64,000 nt of DNA from Daedaleopsis sinensis (GCA_033807695.1 CM066309.1:558001-622000), one strand, 5' to 3'; shown: positions 33,206-45,304, counted from the first letter of the stretch. The notes: a model not told the origin generated them from the letters alone. Made by a program: numbers and translations.

Positions 33206-35280
33206 ATGCTACTGGCACTTCCTTCCGATATCTCTCTGCACATCTTCGCATATCTATCACTGCGTGATCTACTCCGGGTTAGACTCACCTCTCGAGCCGT
33301 CCATGCATTCTTTATCGCGAACGAAGAGAGTATCTTTCACCGAGCCGCCATTTTCCACCGGTTTGTTCGCGCTCAAACTACACTTGAAGACGCTATACGA
33401 GGCGAACATCATGTGTTTTGCGGAGTACACGACTGGAAGGAACTTTGTCGACGACGTGTTTTGGTAGAGCGCAATTGGGACGGTCGTGGCCGCGTTCACG
33501 AGGGAGGGTACCCTCCGGGAGAAGATACGGTAATGAGCTTCATTATCGACGAGACACAGCAGACCTCTATCGCATTCGCAAGAAACACGGGCATTTCCGT
33601 GCACAGTCTAGAAGACGGTCTTCTGTTGTGGGCCCTCAGCAAGGTGCGTCTAGTTCTACAGCTTTGGAGGTGCGTTTTTCAATATTGTCGGCGCTGTCGC
33701 AGGAGTATGTCGGAACAAGTCGAATCGACTTCTCCAACGGGTTTCTCGTCTTTATGGCTAAGCACTCTGGGCTCGAAATCTGGAGACGTGCCTCGGATCT
33801 CGACCCAAACCTCCCACCACTCATGAGCCGGGGTCGTGTCGTCACGACTCCAGTTGTCTTCCCCGCTGTCGCTGCTGTGAGCGACTTCCAGATACAAGCG
33901 GCCTCCCTTGCCCCAGTCGTGAAAGAGTCCACTCGCGGGCACTTCGTTCCACATGCATATGTCGACACTTCTAACATCGGCGTTGTACGCCTCTTCCGCC
34001 TTAACTTTCCCCTACTCGCGTACCTGGGCTTCAATCGCCCCAACCAAGTCACCGTGGTCGACATCGTCAATGGAGAGACTATCTGGACCGTCTCGATCGG
34101 CCATGGACGTGTCCGTGGGATGTCTCCGAAGTTCACCCTACCTGGTGATAACTTTCGGGTCTCGATGGACATAGACCTCTCTAAGGAACACCTGTGCATC
34201 TGCATGTACTCCGTCATCGTCGTTTATAGGCTACCTAAGCATTGCACGTTGGACGTCTCTACCGAACTTGGACGCGAGGCGGAACAGGACCCACCGGACA
34301 TGCTAGTGTTAAGCGACATGGACTCCACTGCGGCACGACGGACGAACGCCTTTACACTGACACCAGCGATGGCTGGGTGGCCAGAACATATCATACACGC
34401 GTCCGTCAATATCCCTTACCCCGTAGTCGCGTCGCCTGTTGGCCCGGACGCGTTCGAACGATTCCACGTCACACCACCGTCGGACGCTGCGCAGAAGGCG
34501 AATATGCAAGCGCTGGTGCCAACGGGCGGGCTGCAATCTCAGCCTGGGTTTGTCTGCGGTACGTCCCCACACCTACGTCCTTCATGAACGCACTGTAACC
34601 TCTGAGCTGTCGGCTAGCCCGATTCTCTCCGGACGGCAAGCACATCATCGCCGCAACGGCGTTCGGCCTCCTCTATCTCGCATGGGACTTCGCTCGGGTC
34701 GAGAAGGGAATGCTATTCTCCGACCTCACGGAGTACCTCTTCTTCGACGAGCCCTTGCGGGACTTGTCCTGGGACGCGCAAGACCGCCGGCTCGCCATCC
34801 GCACAGTACGTCCGATCCATTTCGTCTACCAGACGCCTCGGCCTGCGCTGACATGACATGCCGCAGGCTTGGGAAGATGTGTTTATGCTTACTCTCGACT
34901 CCGCGTACCACGCTCTCGGTCCTCGCAACGCGCGCGATGCGACGGGACGCGCGGAGGCACCGACGATCGCACGCAACGCACGCGTCGTGCGCTTCCGCGA
35001 CTTCTCGAACCACGAGTCCCTGGGCTGGGCGCGGGGCCACGGTGTGCCGTTCACGGGGATGCAGATGACGGGGACCGCGCTGTGGCTCGTGTGGGACGTC
35101 GGGCTGCTGGCCCGTACGATCGCGAAGCGGGAGTCGCTCGCGAAGGGATACGTTGTCGAGAATGAGGCGGCGGAGGATGGTGAGTCGATTGTGTTCGTAT
35201 GTATGTGGAGCTAGCGCTGATACATTGTAGGAATGGGGGCGGGGTCGATCTGTTTTGTAGACTTCACTGCGGGCTTGTAG
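33206..35280 (+). CDS. F-box protein with beta-propeller-like C-terminal region
   Basis: Probable SCF substrate receptor. Exons 33206-33643, 33703-34558, 34618-34805, 34867-35179 and 35231-35280, all GT-AG and in phase, give about 614 residues. The F-box is at the very N terminus: LLALPSDISLHIFAYLSLRD followed by LLRVRLTSRAVHAFF. The rest alternates short strand-like segments with WD-like phrases (QVTVVDIVNGETIWTVSIGH, ARFSPDGKHIIAATAFGLLY, LSWDAQDRRLAI), as in propeller-type F-box proteins of Agaricomycetes. Stop TAG at 35278-35280. Part of exon 1 is copied as a fragment at 5.34-5.53 kb. No sign of decay here. Confidence 0.85.
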
Positions 35281-35651
35281 ATGCTGTATGATAGATGATC
35301 TTGGTCCGTTGTATAGGTTCGTCGTCTTGACGTACCAATGTTCTGACCAACTAAATATCGTCACCCGGTAACAGAATGATACAACATAGCGGTATGAGCA
35401 GAGCTGATCGTTACGTAAGACGACGTTTAGGATGCCGGTGATATTACCGTCCGCGGTACTGTGCGTCGTTCTCAGTCTGCAGCCTGACCTCACGAGCTTC
35501 ACTAACCGAACTTCAAGCATTACAGCAGCCGGCGGCACTCTACGGTGAGACCGTGATAGTAATACATGATTCCATGACCATCCTCCGCGATACTTCGAGA
35601 TCGCACCAAGTGTGGAAGGGGCCTGTCCCTAAACCTTCACCTTCCCTGTCC
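35281..35651. other. No gene recognised
   Basis: 3' flank of the F-box gene. Nothing supported. Confidence 0.35.
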
Positions 35652-36005
35652 CTAGGCCGTCTCGCTGTCGGACCGCATATCGTTCAAGTCTCTCGACATG
35701 AGCCGGACCAATGCTCTCCTCACCGCGGCCCGGTTACGCAAGGAATCTCGGGGGTGGTAGACGAAGACATTGAGGCACCTGTTATCCAACCTGGTGTCTG
35801 CAGCGAGCAACTGGTAGTTGATGTATGGTGACTGGTGGTCTAGCGTCGTCTCGACAAACTTGAGGAACGTGAACTCGTAGCCGTTCGCATAGAAGCTCAT
35901 CCTGCCGCACTTGGTTTGTCCAGTGCCGTATCGAAACAAGGCGTCGTCGAGGTTGTCGATGACGCCCGAGTTGACTAGGTGAGCAAGTCCGATCTCGAGG
36001 AACAT
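35652..36005 (-). CDS. Possible hypothetical protein or gene remnant
   Basis: A 117-residue open frame on the minus strand, from ATG 36005: MFLEIGLAHLVNSGVIDNLD, then GRMSFYANGYEFTFLKFVET. The composition looks like real protein and there is a stop at 35652. No splice partner or family could be assigned. It is divergent from the kinase gene that starts at 36258, so 250 bp would hold both promoters. It may be one exon of a decayed gene. Confidence 0.35.
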   Translation of the reverse strand: MFLEIGLAHLVNSGVIDNLDDALFRYGTGQTKCGRMSFYANGYEFTFLKFVETTLDHQSPYINYQLLAADTRLDNRCLNVFVYHPRDSLRNRAAVRRALVRLMSRDLNDMRSDSETA

Positions 36006-36257
36006 GTCTGCGCAAAGAATAATTAGTTCAGCTCGACAACATGGGATTGATACGAGAGCGCACTTTTATGGGCTTGAGACAGCTGAAGAGGTTGGTAGAA
36101 GGTAAGAGCGGACGTTCAAGTGGTTTTGACCAGCGGCCACAAACACATACAAACAGACTGCTTTGTGTGGCTCAGCCGACGTTTTCACTTCTTCTTCCTC
36201 TCCTCATCACCGCGACTCTTCCACCGCTGACCGAACCATCTCTCCGGACTATCAGCC

Positions 36258-37349
36258 ATGCTAGACATGCAGAAGAGGACCTTCGATGAGATGATGCGAC
36301 CCCCTCAGTGGCTCATCGACCACCCAGCGCTGAAAGCTCGCCACATCGACTTCAACAAGCCCTTTGGAATCCTCAAACTTGTGAGCAGGTCGACTATGTT
36401 CTCATATGCGATACCTGACGGTATTCTAGGGAAAAGCATATTCGACTGGTCACATAAGAGGCCCTAACCACGGCGTGAAGATGATAAAGCCTAGTAGCCA
36501 AGAGGCAGACATCTACGACAAGCTCCTGCGCTACGACTTCCGCTCCCCGAACCACACCCTACCTTGCGAGGTAATCCGATCGGACACCGAGACGCCATTC
36601 ATCGTCATGCCACTTCTTCGGGACTTGCTGTCTGCATGCATGTGGCATTGGGATCTTCCGACGCTGGTCCATCATTTCCTGCAGATCCTCGAGGTGAGAT
36701 CCGTCACATCCAGTCCTGGGCCTCACGCCGTCTTGCGAGGCTGAAGCTGACGCGAACGTTGCTCTAGGGAGTCGAGTTCCTGCACCGAGCGCAGATAGCT
36801 CACATGGTATGCAAATCACCTCCTAGGCAATAAGCACACATTCTCACCCGATTCCTTGTGCTCGCGGCAGGATATCGCTGTCTCGAACTTCGTCCTGGCG
36901 TCCGTGCAAGGCGTCGACGACACACACAGAGGTGTCGAGTTCAACAAGATCTATATTATCGACTACAGCGAGTCTCTCCAGCTCGGACTCGGGCCCGGAC
37001 AGCAGTCGGCCGTGGACCTTCCGCCGTCGCAGATCCCAAAGCCAGACGGTATCACGCGCCTCGACCCATACTCATGGGATATGTATTGTGTCGGGACGGT
37101 GTTGCAGTCGCTCGCAGAGGTCAGTCAGTCACTGGTTAGGGAAATCCTCGACGCAGCTCATGTGTGTTTATCTCCCTGAAGGATACGTTCGAAGGTAACG
37201 GCCAGTCGACGCCGAAGGGGCTGAAACGGTACATTGAATGGGTGATCGGAAATTGTAACGAAGCTGGGTGCGCTTCGAAAGTTTGTCGGTGCCGGCCCAC
37301 CGCGCAGACGGCTCGCGAGGCCTTGTCGGCACTTCAGTACATAGTATAG
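36258..37349 (+). CDS. Atypical protein kinase / pseudokinase-like protein
   Basis: Exons 36258-36380, 36430-36693, 36768-36806, 36871-37119 and 37182-37349, joined in phase, give 280 residues. C-lobe: GVEFLHRAQIAHM, DIAVSNFVLASVQ and IYIIDYSESLQLG align with the HRD loop (HMDIAVSNF, Arg replaced by Met, catalytic Asp and Asn kept) and with DFG (here DYS). Then YSWDMYCVGTVLQSL resembles the helix F region (DxWxxG). The N-lobe is short, with a candidate Lys in HGVKMIKPSS; no Gly-rich loop is evident. Such small kinases are expanded in Agaricomycetes. Catalytic ability is doubtful. A fragment of a related gene follows at 37.54 kb. Confidence 0.75.
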
Positions 37350-37539
37350 GCGCAGTACTTTGAAGTGCAACATTTACTCGCAGTGAAGCACCACACATGC
37401 TAGCTCGGACACCCAGTTTTGACACCTTGGATCAGCATCGAGGCCGGCAAACGATTGAGAGCGACGACGGAGTGAGCAGGCTACGAGCTTGTTCTCGCAA
37501 TTTGGCGACGACGAGCTAACTGCCATATATCAAGCAGTC

Positions 37540-37615
37540 GACTTTTACATCATCGACTACGGCGAGAGCCGCTGTGCTGCCAGGCAGTGGGCACTACTAG
37601 TACTTTAGAGCTGCT
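37540..37615 (+). pseudogene. Fragment of a second atypical kinase
   Basis: Reads VDFYIIDYGESR in frame, matching FNKIYIIDYSES of the neighbouring gene at its DFG-equivalent, and then stops. Only this segment is recognisable, so it is a relic of a tandem duplicate. Confidence 0.55.
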
Positions 37616-38385
37616 GACTGTCGACGAATACATCGGCGCCGCATCCTACCTCAGGTACGCATTCAGGAGGTGTTCTTGCATCGCCGCTGGATCACCGCTG
37701 ACACAGCGCAGACCTCTACTTGGACTCGATCATATCAGTCCTCCCGCTACTAAATGTGGTAGGCTTGAAACTCAACTGCGATGACGCGTATGAGGCTTTG
37801 CAACGCAGGCCGTGACGAAGCTAATGCGGCACCACGTGCATCACCGGCTGGAGCAACTCCCGCTCAGAGTGGTATGATCCACTCGATGGGTATCAGACGC
37901 CTAAACTACGGCTATGGAGACGAACATTGCTAGCATACACAGTAGAGGCTAACCAGCATCATCGAAGTATCAAGCCCTTCTTCCAATTGCTTCGAGCGGC
38001 CCATCACACCTTGAGTCTCCGCACAATGCATTATCTCGGTTCGGCCTTCTATCTTTACGAATCACGAAGCCAATCCTACTCATCTGACTGCCCTTAAATT
38101 CAAGAAGATGGGATGCGTGACGCCGGGCAGTAGGCACATTGACACGAGAAAGGAGAGTGTCGCAGTTGGCATCCAACGACAACTCGATATGTATGCCTCA
38201 TGTCACTATTCATATGTAACATCTGTGTCTCTGATCCAGGGTGAAACGGTCGAGCACTGATGTACTTGTTGGAGTTTTAATAACCAGCTGAGTCGATGAG
38301 TGTTTGTGACAGTTGACGGTCGATGCAATTTTAGGGACTTGACAAATATATAAGTATGACTGCTCCCGGATAACGGGCTCAGCCC
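37616..38385. other. Intergenic; conserved upstream element of DUF6533 copy 2
   Basis: About 38290-38345 (GTGTTTGTGACAGTTGACGG and onward) is matched in inverted orientation at 10985-11030, upstream of DUF6533 copy 1. A TATAAG-like box lies at about 38349. The rest has no supported feature. Confidence 0.45.
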
Positions 38386-40260
38386 ATGTCGTCCGACGAG
38401 GAGAATGCTGAAATCATTGCCATCTTCGCTACCTTGTAAGTCCGCTGTGAATCACAACTGGAACTCTCATGTGGGTTCACCTCAGCCCTCCTCTGCAGCC
38501 AAACAGACCGATTCATCAATTTCGCCGTGATAAGTACTTACGAGCATGTCTCATGTGTCACGCACTACCTCTGACCCTTTCCTCCGACAGCATTTTTCAT
38601 ATACGACTTTGCAGCCACGTTCGACCGCGAACTCAGATACTTCTGGGGGCGCAGATTCTCGATTGCATCGGCAGTATTCCGATCCATTAGGTATGGTTAT
38701 TTGCTGCAGGGGTTTACATGGATTCTGATCCCTTATGTGCGCTCAAACGAGGTACTCTTGCTACCACGGTCTTACCTTGGGTGAGCTGATAAGTTACTCT
38801 TGCAGGGGTAAGCCCTTTGATCTCGCCCAATCGACATTTGGCCCACTTAACACCGTGCCAAGGTGCCAGGTTGGTGAATGGATAAGTACAGCCTCTGAGC
38901 ACTTCTTGTACCTCCCCGTTGCCGGTGAATCTGTGAACAACAGCATTTTTCGTCGTTTGCAGCCACTGACCCCTGTGCCACTTTTGCTTGAAGTGTTCTC
39001 CGGAGCAAGAGCATATGCTCTTTCCAGGACTTGGCTAGTCACAGGGCTTGTCACTCTCCTTTCACTTGCACCATTGTGTGTAAACTGGGTATGTGCAATC
39101 CGGTTCACAATAAACTTGAATGTAACATGATTTTATACTTCACATCATACCAGGTTGGTTGGGTACTGTTTGAGACACCAGTACTCGATCCAATATTTGG
39201 GTGTGCGGCCGAAGCCTCCTTCACCAGGTTAGATAACACCTTGTAAGTCCTAACTCTGTGTGGCTTCTCCGAGAGGCTGTAACCCAAGCTCGATGTCATT
39301 CTCAACATCATCTAGACGCAAGTATTTCTATCAAGTGTTAACTACATAGAGGTCACTAACATCACATTGGGTAGTTGTTGTCTGTGCAAGGTTACCATTG
39401 ATCATGGGAGACCTTTTTCTTGTGATCATTACTTGGCGCAAATTTGGAGACCTGAAGAAACTCAGACTTCCCTTTGTCAAGCGTGGCAGCGCCAACTTCT
39501 CAGACATATTGTTGGAAAATGGTATGTGTGCTATTCGGTCCATAGTAGGTACCATACTGAGGTGGCTTTTATAAGGGTTATTCTATTTTGTGTGCGTTTC
39601 GCTCTACCACCACCACCTCCCTCTCGGACAGGAGAGTCACTGCGTCTGATGGCCGTTGGTGGTTACCTTAATAGCACGCTATTTGTCCTAAATTCAGTGC
39701 ATCTCATCTTCTCGACGACCTCAGTGAGTATGGTCCAGTGATTATGTCGATCTGTCTGAAATTATGAACAGATATTATCAGACGGCAATAGTGGCTCTGG
39801 ATCAAGCAATCTCTCTCTATTCACCGACCCGTGGGTCATCGCACTCTGTCAATAGAGTTGTTCTAAGTTCACTCGCTTCTGTGACTCATAGCCTCACAGC
39901 GATCCTCGTATATCGATTCATCCTCGATCTGCAAGAAGCAAACGAGCGCAACGTCAAGGTCGGCCCAGACGACCCGGAGCTGCAGATGTCTCAGACGAGC
40001 TCCCAAAGCTCGCTCAGCTTCGTCGACCGAGAGATCGGGTCGCTTGGGTCGACCATTAACCGCCGCGCCGCTCCCGCACGCGACGAGTGGGACGAGGACG
40101 ACTCGGAGGACCTCACAGACGAAGGCGAAGGCGAGGGCTCTCACTCCGGTGAAGTGGGTGACGACGAAATTCCGCTCGACGACTTGGCGGTCCAGCCCGA
40201 CTCGTCGCACTCGGAGATCCAGGAGGTCCTCCGCGACGAGCCGCTCGCACAGGCCGTGTG
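38386..40260 (+). CDS. DUF6533-type multi-pass membrane protein (copy 2)
   Basis: Multi-pass membrane protein of unknown function. ATG 38386 starts MSSDEENAEIIAIFATL before a GT-AG intron; QTDRFINFAVI follows, then FFIYDFAATFDRELRYFWGR, the family hallmark. Hydrophobic helices: LLLEVFSGARAYALSRTWLV, TGLVTLLSLAPLCVNW, WVLFETPVLDPIFGC and VVVVCARLPLIMGDLFLVII. The last exon reads LTAILVYRFILDLQEANER, QMSQTSSQSSLSFVDREI and an acidic tail ending LRDEPLAQAV, TGA at 40258-40260. Compared with copy 1, the segment between FGCAAEASFTR and the SHWVVVVC helix (39245-39360) is shortened and may lack one membrane helix. The promoter element near 38.3 kb is shared with copy 1. The 3' flank matches that of the LIM chimera. 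Confidence 0.72.
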
Positions 40261-41988
40261 ACGGTATTTTCGCTGGCCAGGGCTGAGGATGCGGGAGGCG
40301 CGAGAAGGGGCCATGATACGAAGACCCGTGTCGAGTCCGACGGCCGGGTAGCTGAGGAAGTGGGATGTTCTCTCATTCTTGTTCTCTTTCTTGAAGTTCC
40401 TTTTGACTCGGTCACGACTCCACACCCTGCTAGACGGAGTCGTAGACATATTTATAGGATGTGGCTTCTGACTCAAGTGTTTTTGTGTTTTCGTGTTTTT
40501 GTTCTCCTCCTTTGACTCGGTGCTCGCGCATGCGGCACGACTCCATACCCTACTAGACGGAGTCGTTGACGTACTATTTATACAAAGCATTGTTCCTGCT
40601 GCTGGGGCCCCTGGTCGATAGCATCTGCATGTTCGGGTCGATTAAGAGAGGCAACAGGCACATGGTGTGTATACCTGCTGGGCCCTGGCACCTCCGTCGC
40701 GTCTTGGCACGCATTCGGGAAACTGCTGCACACGACTCTTCGACATCCTCCCGGAGCCGCAGTGATTCGGCACATCCTCGTTCGCGCATCCTCGTTCGCG
40801 CACCCGCCGCCCAACCGCTGGTGCTCGAACGCCCGAGAGCGGCGACCTGGTGACGGATGCGAAAGTCGTGGATAGATGTAGATTCTATCGATAGATACTA
40901 GGCTGCAGCTGAGTGTAGACGACCGCGACCGGCGACGAACTGGCCGCCGTACACCTTGAAGGTGTCTGAGTCCAGGGCCGTCACGACTGCTGCTGCATGC
41001 ATGGCATAGGCCGCTCGAGTGGGGAGCGAACTCGTCCTCTCATCCTATCCCCTCTCACCGGCACCCACCATCGCCACTTCAAGTCTCCCGGGCGCAAGTA
41101 CTGGCTGGCAGCTGAACGTGAACCTGCGGACGCGAATCGATGTATCGGCGTGGCGACGGAGTTGACCCAGAGCCGTAGTCTGGACGCTGAAATGTCTTCT
41201 GTTCATCAGTCCTTGTATTGGTCTGTTGAATAGTGGTATCTGTGAAATCGAATCTGAAGCTAGTTCGTCAATCTCATTGTATGGATCTGATCTATGGATG
41301 GATGTTGCATTACGGTCGAGACAACGTCGAGGTCTAGAGTGAAGGGGATAAGTAGTCTACCTGCGACTCGCTATCATGATGGTCACCGCCACAGCGCGAC
41401 AGCGTCTAGTCACAGGTCGCGCCCATGATCCCAGCGACATATTTATCCTACAGCTCGCACCCGACCCTGCTAGATAGCCTCGAAAGGCTGCTGCTATCCT
41501 TCCTCGCTCCATCTCGCAACGGCCTTGCGATCCTTGAGGTAAACGCAGTGAGTCGCAGTCTAAGTAGGAACACATCGTCGTCATGGGGAGGGGGTTGGAA
41601 ATCTGCCAGAAAGAGGTTCCATAGTACGCGAGAGGCCGGGTCCCCGATGAGGATACCAGCAAGGCATCGGAATGGCTCTGAGAGTTCTCTGTCGTGTCGC
41701 ACCACGTCTTCCATGCGGCTGTATTGATGGGCTCGCGGGCTTGTGCTCTGTTCACAGCGCCCGCTCCCTGTTGCTGTCTAACGCTAGGCTCTGGATAGCC
41801 TCTCCTCTCTTCCTCCTCTTCCTCCTCCTCCTCCTCCTGCCATCCACCTCCTATCTACCTCGACGCCTCCGCTCTGCCCACGCTCAGCGCAGGCCGCGCG
41901 CGTCCAACCGCTTTCCCTCCCTCGGCTTGTTCAGTGTTTATAATCTCGGAGCTCTTCTCTACAGACTCGCCCCACCCACCCTGGCGCG
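40261..41988. other. Module spacer, then no gene recognised
   Basis: 40300-41070 matches 44160-44880 in the same orientation, for example the shared TTGACGTACTATTTATAC at 40566 and 44393, CTGGGGCCC, and CTGAGTCCAGGGCCGT-like text. The OMT that should follow in the module is missing here. 41.1-41.8 kb holds only weak open frames. A CT-rich run at about 41803-41837 precedes the LIM gene. Confidence 0.5.
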
Positions 41989-44131
41989 ATGGCAGACTAC
42001 GGTCCTACACAGATAACGAAGGATAGGATCTGCCCGGGCTGCAAACGCTCCATGGTCAACAAGAATAGCGGCCTCGTGGTCGTGTGTGGGTGAGTTCTCG
42101 CTACCTTAATACGCAGTTTCCTTCTCCCGCCCTCCATTCTGAGTCGACGCATTGCTGTCTTTCTCATGAATGGACCGTTCGTTCATTGGCGCCCAATGGT
42201 TGCGTTACCGATCTCCGCGTTGTCGCCCAGGCTGCCCAGAGCTCCATCATGTCAAGCTGGAGATGGCAGGGCTCATGCGACTACCACTATCAATAGTGGG
42301 CGTGGAGAACGGGGAGCAGCGTTGGTCCGTCGCTTGCTCAACGCCTGTGGTTCGACCGTCCTCGAATGACTTCTGCGCCGGTGTCTTTCCCCCTTCCTAG
42401 TGACCCTAGCACCAGGTCCACATTGAGCACAAGCCTTCTTCTGTCTGCTCCCCTTCAATTCTTTCTAAAAAAAGAGCAGTTCACGTCTCCTGCCGCGTCT
42501 GTTAGGTCATCCCGAGGTCAGCCTGAGGTGTATGCGATGAGGGTTGGTGTTTCCCGACGGTCGCCCTTGGGTTGTCCTGTACACTCCTGTACAACCCAGA
42601 TCGTTCAGCCAGACGGAGAGCTCTTGACATTGTTATCTCGCGCCGACATGCGTTGCGCCGTCGCACCTACCGTCCGCTGCTTCAAGTCCCGGTTTGTGTT
42701 GCTGACTGCGCACTTGGCGGACAATGGACAAGACGCTATTTCGTGTGTCAATGGGGCGCTGTGCATGACGCCGTGCAATTGAGCGCCCCCACATTCCAAG
42801 TCCTTTGGCTCGATTCCGAGTCGACACGACTTGGCTGTGACATATCTCACTGACAAAGGGCCCTTCGGTTGAGCTAGTGACATGTAGTGGGGAAGCATGT
42901 CCTGTGCACTGAAATGTGGGGATGTATGGCGCAGGTCCAGCCGTGCGGAACTCCCAAACGTGGGGGTGAATCTCCTGGGGCCATTGGTGGCGACAGCGCT
43001 CCGCCTGTGTAAAGCGCGTTTCCTGAACCCTTCATTCACGCAGCATTGTCCTTCTTTCCTCCAACGACGTGTTCGCGATACTGACCATGGTTCCGTTTCC
43101 TAGACAATTCTTCTTTCACGTTGATTGTTTCAAATGCGCAAAATGCACAAACCAATTAACGACCGACACGAGCGTGTTTCTTCTTTCTGACGGATCGCCG
43201 ATATGCGCCAACTGTTCATACAGCTGCAATGGCTGCAAACAGCCTATCCTGGATGACGCCATCATGTCCGGCGACGGCTCATACCACGCACATTGTTTCA
43301 AATGCAAAGTGTGCGAGAACCGGATCAACGAGCTTGTGTTCGCGAAGTCGAGAACGGGCATCTCCTGCATGGACTGCCACAACGAGCGTGTCGCACGCAG
43401 TCAACGACACCAACAGGCGCGGAAGCAGGAGAAGGAGCGAGCAGCGCAGGCCGCGGCGAATAGTGGAAGTGTGGATGGTCGGCAAGGTGACTCTCGAGAA
43501 GGCCAAAACGGCGGGCCGTCGGTGGTGCGTCCCCGCAACATTGCGGCAGCTGTCAGATCTCATCTCATCTCCCCGTCATGCGCAGATTAACAGCGACCAA
43601 GGCCGTCCGACTTCACTGACGAACTCGACGGAAGCGTCGTCGCCCGACACATCGCAGTATGGCGCTGGGGCGCTGTCACGTTCGAGCTCAAACCGGGCCC
43701 CCGACTCGGCGGGCAGCCAATCACCCGGTCCTTCATCGGCGGGCGCGAGGAGGGGTTCGATCCTCAATACCCTCGTCGCATCTGAGGCTCAGCACCGACA
43801 GCAGGGCCACTCCGCTGCACCGCCGCCATCACAAAGGGTCGGTTCAGACGACCCGGAGCTGCAGATGTCTCAGACGAGCTCGCAAAGCTCGCTCAATTTC
43901 GTGGACAGAGCCATCGGGTCCCTCGGGTCGACCATTCATCGCCGCACTGCTCCCGCACGCGACGAATGGGACTTGGATGAGGACATCACAGACGAAGGCG
44001 AAGGCGAGGGCTCTCACTCCGATGAAGTGGTTGACGACGAAATTCCGCTCGACGACTTGGCTGTCCAGCCCGAGTCGCACTCGGAGATCCAGGAGGTCCT
44101 CCGCGACGAGCCGCTCGCACAGGCTGTGTGA
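41989..44131 (+). CDS. LIM-domain protein with a DUF6533-gene tail (chimeric gene)
   Basis: Exon 1 (41989-42089) reads ICPGCKRSMVNKNSGLVVV and is joined by a 1014-nt intron (42090-43103, GT/TAG, phase 2) to FFFHVDCFKCAKCTNQL and then CANCSYSCNGCKQPILDD, HAHCFKCKVCENRINELVFA and CMDCHNERVARSQ. These are two LIM zinc-binding domains in the pattern of fungal LIM-RhoGAP (Rga1-type) proteins. A Gln/Arg/Lys-rich helix follows, then an intron whose donor I could not fix (about 43470-43495; acceptor AG at about 43584). Ser-rich text (RRGSILNTLVASEAQ) then passes at about 43839 into GSDDPELQMSQTSS and the whole DUF6533 acidic tail, ending DEPLAQAV at 44131. No RhoGAP domain follows. It is either a working chimera or a pseudogene. 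Confidence 0.75.
42090..43103 (+). other. Oversized LIM intron (1014 nt), probable insertion
   Basis: The splice sites GTGAGT and TTTCCTAG are normal and the two sides give a continuous LIM domain (VVVCG/QFFFHVDC), yet the intron is nearly 20 times the local norm. It contains no supported gene; a short palindromic TGTACACTCCTGTACA lies at about 42579. No terminal repeats were found. Confidence 0.6.
43845..44128 (+). repeat. DUF6533 last-exon tail inside the LIM gene (module copy 3)
   Basis: The DNA from about 43839 onward is nearly the same as 39957-40257 of DUF6533 copy 2, with the same reading frame, and the match continues past the stop codon into the flank. The duplication edge therefore lies inside the LIM coding exon at a short AGGGTCGG / AAGGTCGG similarity. 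Confidence 0.85.
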
Positions 44132-45304
44132 CGGTACAGCCGCCGACCAAGGCTGGGATGCTGAGGGTGCGGGGAGCGCGAGAAGGAAAGGGGCCGTGAC
44201 GCGAGGACCGGTGTCGCCGAGTCCGACGGACGGGTAGCTGCGGAAATTGAAGTGGGCAGAAGGGACAGTGGTGGTCGCTTCCGACTGAGATGTTCTCTCG
44301 TTCTTGTTTTATAGGATGTGTTTTCGTGTTTTCGTTCTCCTTCTTCGACTCGGATGCTCGCGCACGACTCCACTCACTACTAGACGGAGTCGTTGACGTA
44401 CTATTTATACGTTGCATTGTTCCTACTGCTGGGGCCCGTCGTCGATAGCATCTGCGTGTCCAGGTCGACCAGGAGAGTCAAAACACACAGGGTCTGACCT
44501 TCTTCTAGATCTGCCTCCCGACTCGGCACACGTTCGACTCCTCGACATTCTTCAGCCGCAGTGATTCCCGCGCATTCTCGAAGTTCGCGCACCCGCGCGC
44601 GGTGTACAATTGCAATTGGTACTCGAACAGCGCTGTGCGACACTCGACTGAGCCGCGACCCGGCGACGGATACGAAGTCCGTGGATGGCCCTAGCTGGAT
44701 GTAGAAGCCCGACCGGCGACGAACTGGTCGCCGTACACCTTAAGGCGTCCGAGTCCAGGGCCGTTGCGACTGTTGCGACTGCTACTGCATGGCATCGTCA
44801 GAGTCGTAAGGGGAGGGGACTCGTCCTCTCGTCCTATCCCCTCTCACCAGCACCCACCGTCGCCACTTCATGTCTCCCGCGCACAAGTACTGGCAGCCAA
44901 ACGCGACGCGTGAGCCTGCGGACGCCGGGAGCTCCAGATAGCATGCGATATTCCACAGCGAGAGCGAGGACGAGATACAGACACGTACACAGACAGAGAC
45001 AGACGAGCCCAAAACCGAAGCCGAAGCCGGGGTATGCATAGAAACACAGCGCGAACGCGAACGCGAATACACAAGTAGCAATAAGGATAAAGGATAAAGG
45101 ACAGCAAACGAGCGGCAGCACCCCTCAGAGCGGAGCGACAACAACAACAACCACGACGACGACGGGCCCAGTGAAACTTAAACGAACGATCCGGAGTTTG
45201 CAGCGAGCGTCTTGAGTCCACACGGCCCGCACTACACCAAGAGCTGCGAGCCTGACTCGGTTTCTTCCATCCCTCAGCTGCGGGCAACACGAAGGGGGCG
45301 CAGA
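44132..45304. other. Module spacer between the chimera tail and the OMT gene
   Basis: Homologous to 40.26-41.07 kb (same strand) and, inverted, to 8.2-9.0 kb. It carries the convergent 3' ends of the two genes. No gene of its own. Confidence 0.55.

Noticed and set aside
42090..43103. Possible gene inside the LIM intron
   Set aside because: Several frames up to 144 codons overlap one another without splice logic or domain.
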